DNA from: Deltaproteobacteria bacterium
Lineage (GTDB): Bacteria > Desulfobacterota > Binatia > HRBIN30
Direction of reading: 5' to 3'
DNA: 37,335 nt
NCBI GenBank assembly: GCA_016200585.1
Contig: JACQEN010000126.1
Location: forward strand, 1-37,335
Below are positions 34,667 through 37,335 of this stretch, one piece after another. The notes beneath the pieces were generated by a model that saw only the letters and a list, made by a program, of their open reading frames with translations, searched no databases and was not told the DNA's origin. How positions within the stretch are numbered: the first letter of the stretch is position 1; every line of letters starts with the position of its first letter. Made by a program: the position numbers and the translations under genes.

Positions 34667-36862
34667 TCAAAGCTCGTCGATCTCGTCGTCGGAGCAGACC
34701 TGCAGAACGACGTCGGAACGCGGATGCGCCTGGCACATGAGGACGAAACCTTGCTCGACCTGTTCGTCGGAAAGAAAGATCTGGCTGCTCTGATCGACTT
34801 CTCCTTCGACCAGGCGGGCGCAGCACATGCCGCACGAGCCCATGCGGCACCCGAACGGCAGATCGGCCCCGCGCTGCAATGCGTCGTCGAGAACCGGAGC
34901 CGTACCTTCCGACGCAAAGTGGAACCGTTCGCCACCGACGACGCGCACTTCGACCCAATGACGGGCGTCGGCGGGTCGCTCGGCCGTCGACGGCGGAAGG
35001 TCGCGCGCCGATGGAGCGACGCGAGCACGGCCGTAGATGTTCTTGACGCGATTCTGCTCCGACTCGACGTGACCGCCGGAAAACAGGTTCTGCCGCGAGA
35101 AGCCGTACGGCTTGACCACCGCACCGAGGCCTTCGGTTCGGCGCAGCAGATCGTTGAGGTACGGGATGATCTCGTCTTCTGAGATGTCGAGCTTGGCTTG
35201 CAGATCCGGCGCCAACCCCAGCGTGCGCACCGGCTGCAGAATGAAGTGGCGCACGCCGCGCTCGTAGGTAGCGCGAAAGATCTCATCGAGCTGCGTCACG
35301 TTCAATCGCGATACGACGATCTTCTGCGTAATGCTCACGCGAATCGCCAGAACCTCGGCAAGCCGCAGGAGAACCGCCAGCCCCTTGAGCGCTTCGTGCA
35401 GCGAGCGTCCCTCGTCTTCGATCGGGTTGACGGCCAGCTGCCCCGCTTCGTCGGCGGCGTGCAGGGCAATGTCGAAGTACTCGAAGCCTGCCTGCAGAGT
35501 CTTGAGAGCGAAACGCGGGTCGGAAAAGGTGCGGAAGTGCGACGACATGCCGAAGCTGGTGAATCCGACGCTCTTCGCCAACTCGACATAGTCGAACAGC
35601 TTGGGGTGAATTGTCGGCTCGCCGCTGGCGAAGAACAGCAAGTCGTACTTGCCGGCTGAGTCGCGGATCAACTGTCGCGTCGCATCGGCCTTCGGCATGG
35701 CGCGGTGGCTGGGGTTGTATTTCTCGATGCAGAAGATGCAATCGCTGTTGCAGGCGCCGGTGCCGCGAACGTTGAGGATGCGCAAACCCTCGTGCCCCGG
35801 ACCGCGCTCCGGCTGGAAGCCGAGACCGAGCGCCGCCGGACTGGCCGCGTCGAGCTCGGCCAGCAACGCCTCCATGTCAACGTCCTTGCGGGTTAAGCGC
35901 GGCAGGCCGGTGTTGCCGATCGACGCCTGGCGCGGATGCGCGGTGGTCTTCTTGGCAACTTGATTGAGCGCTTTGGTGACGTCGCGCGCCAGCACTCTGA
36001 GAGCTTCCGGCGAGCTGTCCTGCCGCGGTTTGAGTTGCAGCCCGACGCGCTTGCCTTCGGCGCGCGTCAGAAAGACGTAGCAGCGATCGGCGAAGCTCAG
36101 CAGCGCGTCGTACAGCGCCAGACGGCCGATGCCGGCTTCTTCGAAATCGAACGTAACGGCTCCGCCGCCCACATCAATCTGCGGTGCGATGCGGCGCGAT
36201 ACCTCGGCGCTGCTCGCCGCTTGCGTTCCGCCTTGTGGCGCCTCCGACTCGCTGTGTGCCTGCAGCATCGACAAAGCGGGCTCGTCGCCGGAAGGGTCAT
36301 GGATCTGCTTCAAGGTCTCGGCAAAGGCAATGAGGACGCGTTCGAGTGACGCTTCCGTTTGCGCCGTACCGCCGCCGCCGTTCAGAACCATGAAGTCGAG
36401 CGCATCGGTGTGCGCCACACCGAGCGGCGCACCGCTGTTGCGGCGGATGACGATGCGCGCGACGCCCTGGCCCTCGTGGCGCCAGACCATGGTCGCGGCG
36501 CCGGAGCGGATGGGGCTCAACGCTTCCAGCACCCAGCCGAGCGCCAGATCGGTATTCTCCTTGAACGGCGCCAGAAGCGACCACGGTGGCTCGGTCGACG
36601 TCGTATCGTCGCGACGTTGCGACTCGCCGCCCAGATCGCGCAGCTTCATCACCGTCGCCGACAACGCTTCGTTGCAGAACTCGTCGAGCAACGCGCGCAA
36701 GTCGTCCTCGCCCTGGACGCCGATCGGCTCGAGGCGAGCGACGATGTCGGTTCCGCTGTCAGCAAGCTCGAACAGTGCCCGACCACGGTACTTTTCAGCC
36801 GCCATTTTGACGGCGTCCCGCCGGTAAAGGTCGGTATGGAAACGAACCGGATCAAGCATCAT
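34667..36862 (-). CDS. HxsD-like x2 / radical SAM / 2Fe-2S ferredoxin fusion protein
   Basis: This encodes 731 residues. Residues about 5-75 (VRFHTDLYRRDAVKMAAEKY ... EFCNEAL) and about 235-310 (FADRCYVFL ... ALNQVAKK) resemble HxsD of the His-Xaa-Ser radical SAM systems. Between them is an unrecognised Gly-rich domain (MVLNGGGG). The radical SAM core has C371, C375 and C378 (CNSDCIFC) and FASGEPTIHP. The C-terminal 90 residues form a plant-type 2Fe-2S ferredoxin (C672, C677, C680, then C710; CX4CX2CX29C), a likely built-in electron donor. The ATG at 36862 follows the sigma70-like promoter; the open frame continues upstream to 36952 without family support. HxsD assignment is from pattern memory. 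This four-part architecture is not one I recognise from a described system. Confidence 0.8.
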   Translation of the reverse strand: MMLDPVRFHTDLYRRDAVKMAAEKYRGRALFELADSGTDIVARLEPIGVQGEDDLRALLDEFCNEALSATVMKLRDLGGESQRRDDTTSTEPPWSLLAPFKENTDLALGWVLEALSPIRSGAATMVWRHEGQGVARIVIRRNSGAPLGVAHTDALDFMVLNGGGGTAQTEASLERVLIAFAETLKQIHDPSGDEPALSMLQAHSESEAPQGGTQAASSAEVSRRIAPQIDVGGGAVTFDFEEAGIGRLALYDALLSFADRCYVFLTRAEGKRVGLQLKPRQDSSPEALRVLARDVTKALNQVAKKTTAHPRQASIGNTGLPRLTRKDVDMEALLAELDAASPAALGLGFQPERGPGHEGLRILNVRGTGACNSDCIFCIEKYNPSHRAMPKADATRQLIRDSAGKYDLLFFASGEPTIHPKLFDYVELAKSVGFTSFGMSSHFRTFSDPRFALKTLQAGFEYFDIALHAADEAGQLAVNPIEDEGRSLHEALKGLAVLLRLAEVLAIRVSITQKIVVSRLNVTQLDEIFRATYERGVRHFILQPVRTLGLAPDLQAKLDISEDEIIPYLNDLLRRTEGLGAVVKPYGFSRQNLFSGGHVESEQNRVKNIYGRARVAPSARDLPPSTAERPADARHWVEVRVVGGERFHFASEGTAPVLDDALQRGADLPFGCRMGSCGMCCARLVEGEVDQSSQIFLSDEQVEQGFVLMCQAHPRSDVVLQVCSDDEIDEL

Positions 36863-36978
36863 GAGGCATCCCGCATGCGGCTGTTGAAGCGCAGTTGCAG
36901 CGGCAACGCCAGGCGCACAAGCCGATTCGGCGAAGCCCGGCGGCGGGCCCATCGCATGGTGCCGTTGCGACTCCTCAT

Positions 36979-37001
36979 GGGGTGGAATTTTGTACCACCC
37001 C
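36979..37001. promoter_or_regulatory. Palindromic candidate operator in divergent promoter region
   Basis: GGGGTGG (36979-36985) and CCACCCC (36995-37001) form a perfect 7-bp inverted repeat around a 9-base AT-rich centre. It overlaps the -10 element of the minus-strand promoter, so a bound protein would block transcription of the radical SAM genes and could also affect the divergent nitrogenase-like gene. A transcript hairpin is an alternative reading, but there is no T-run. Confidence 0.6.
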
Positions 37002-37018
37002 GATTAAGAATGAGTCAA
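36989..37018 (-). promoter_or_regulatory. Sigma70-like promoter for the radical SAM operon
   Basis: Read on the minus strand: TTGACT (37018-37013) as -35 (5 of 6 consensus), an 18-base spacer, and TACAAA (36994-36989) as -10 (4 of 6). It would start transcription near 36980, giving a leader of about 118 bases before the ATG at 36862. No gene is visible in the leader. Confidence 0.5.
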
Positions 37019-37128
37019 GGTAGACTTGGACGCGTGTCGCGCGCGCCTTGACCCGCCGCGCCCCAGGTGAAACATTCGGCCGCGATCGGGGGGAAATTCC
37101 AACTTTGCCACGCTTTCGGCCGCACAAG

Positions 37129-37335
37129 ATGTACCCCGGCGCCCTGCTGGCGCAGGAGTGCTGTTCGTACCAGGCGTCGACGCAGCTGCTGATGATGATG
37201 CGCGGCCGCATGGCGGTCATCATCCACAGTGATCGCGACTGCTCGAACGTCTTGCCGAAGACCGGCGGCTTTCTGCACGACGACGACGGCTACCGCTTCT
37301 TCTGCACCAACATGAAGGAGGACGAGCTGGTCACC
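37129..37335 (+). CDS. Nitrogenase component 1-like protein, N-terminal part (runs off right edge)
   Basis: This is open for 69 codons to the window end. The pattern matches the N terminus of nitrogenase component 1-type proteins (NifD/K/E/N, BchN/B and nitrogenase-like reductases): an early Cys pair (AQECCSYQ), then AVIIHSDRDCSNVL in place of the family's HGPxGC, then a YRFFCTNMKEDELV segment matching the family's (S/T)TNLxExDxVFG. The cysteines would ligate an Fe-S cluster at the subunit interface. The start is uncertain: the frame is open back to a TAG at 37021-37023 and reads plausibly (LPRFRPHK) before the ATG, so a TTG at 37105 is possible. It is divergent from the radical SAM fusion gene. 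The substrate and the exact subfamily cannot be told from this fragment. Confidence 0.65.
   Translation, partial: MYPGALLAQECCSYQASTQLLMMMRGRMAVIIHSDRDCSNVLPKTGGFLHDDDGYRFFCTNMKEDELVT

Overview
This is a GC-rich bacterial chromosomal segment. Its secreted proteins carry paired dockerin/EF-hand-like loops (GDCNADGEVTIDEL type) followed by Cys-rich stretches, and one carries repeated CGDGIIDPGEQCD motifs. Together with acyl-CoA dehydrogenase pairs and several radical SAM genes, this suggests an uncultured deltaproteobacterium-like lineage; Binatota-like is my best guess from remembered protein style. No rRNA, tRNA, CRISPR array, integrase or transposase was seen.

Layout. Positions 1-576 (minus) hold the N-terminal part of a membrane GT-C/TMTC-like protein that runs off the left edge. 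Positions 889-4885 hold two intact paralogous secreted EF-hand-like, Cys-rich proteins and a third copy that is a decayed pseudogene. Positions 4925-5975 are an array of about 161-165 bp G/C-tract hairpin repeats with a DUF559 endonuclease-like gene embedded in it. Positions 6054-13602 are lipid/acyl-CoA metabolism: two large+small acyl-CoA dehydrogenase pairs on opposite strands, a small membrane protein, an alkylglycerone-phosphate-synthase-like FAD protein and a DUF1232 protein. Positions 13695-14951 (minus) hold another secreted Cys-rich protein.

Positions 15190-37335 form the most unusual part. A minus-strand group runs from 25197 down to 15190: a C-terminally anchored secreted protein, three polytopic membrane proteins, a second anchored protein, a radical SAM-SPASM-methyltransferase fusion and an SPL-like radical SAM protein. 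Many of these genes are joined by GTGA or TGATG stop/start overlaps. Facing away from it, starting at 25325, is a plus-strand operon of three tandem paralogous polytopic proteins plus a TPR protein. Next, on the minus strand, are a protein made of two complete radical SAM modules and a four-part fusion (two HxsD-like domains, a radical SAM core and a C-terminal 2Fe-2S ferredoxin). The fusion gene is divergent from a nitrogenase-component-1-like gene cut by the right edge, and a sigma70-like promoter overlapped by a palindrome lies between them.

Working interpretation (inference): the right-hand 22 kb may encode an envelope-associated modification system. Membrane glycosyltransferase-like proteins and anchored periplasmic proteins would form the surface part, and a set of radical SAM enzymes plus a nitrogenase-like reductase would supply unusual radical or reductive chemistry. 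No substrate can be named from the sequence alone.
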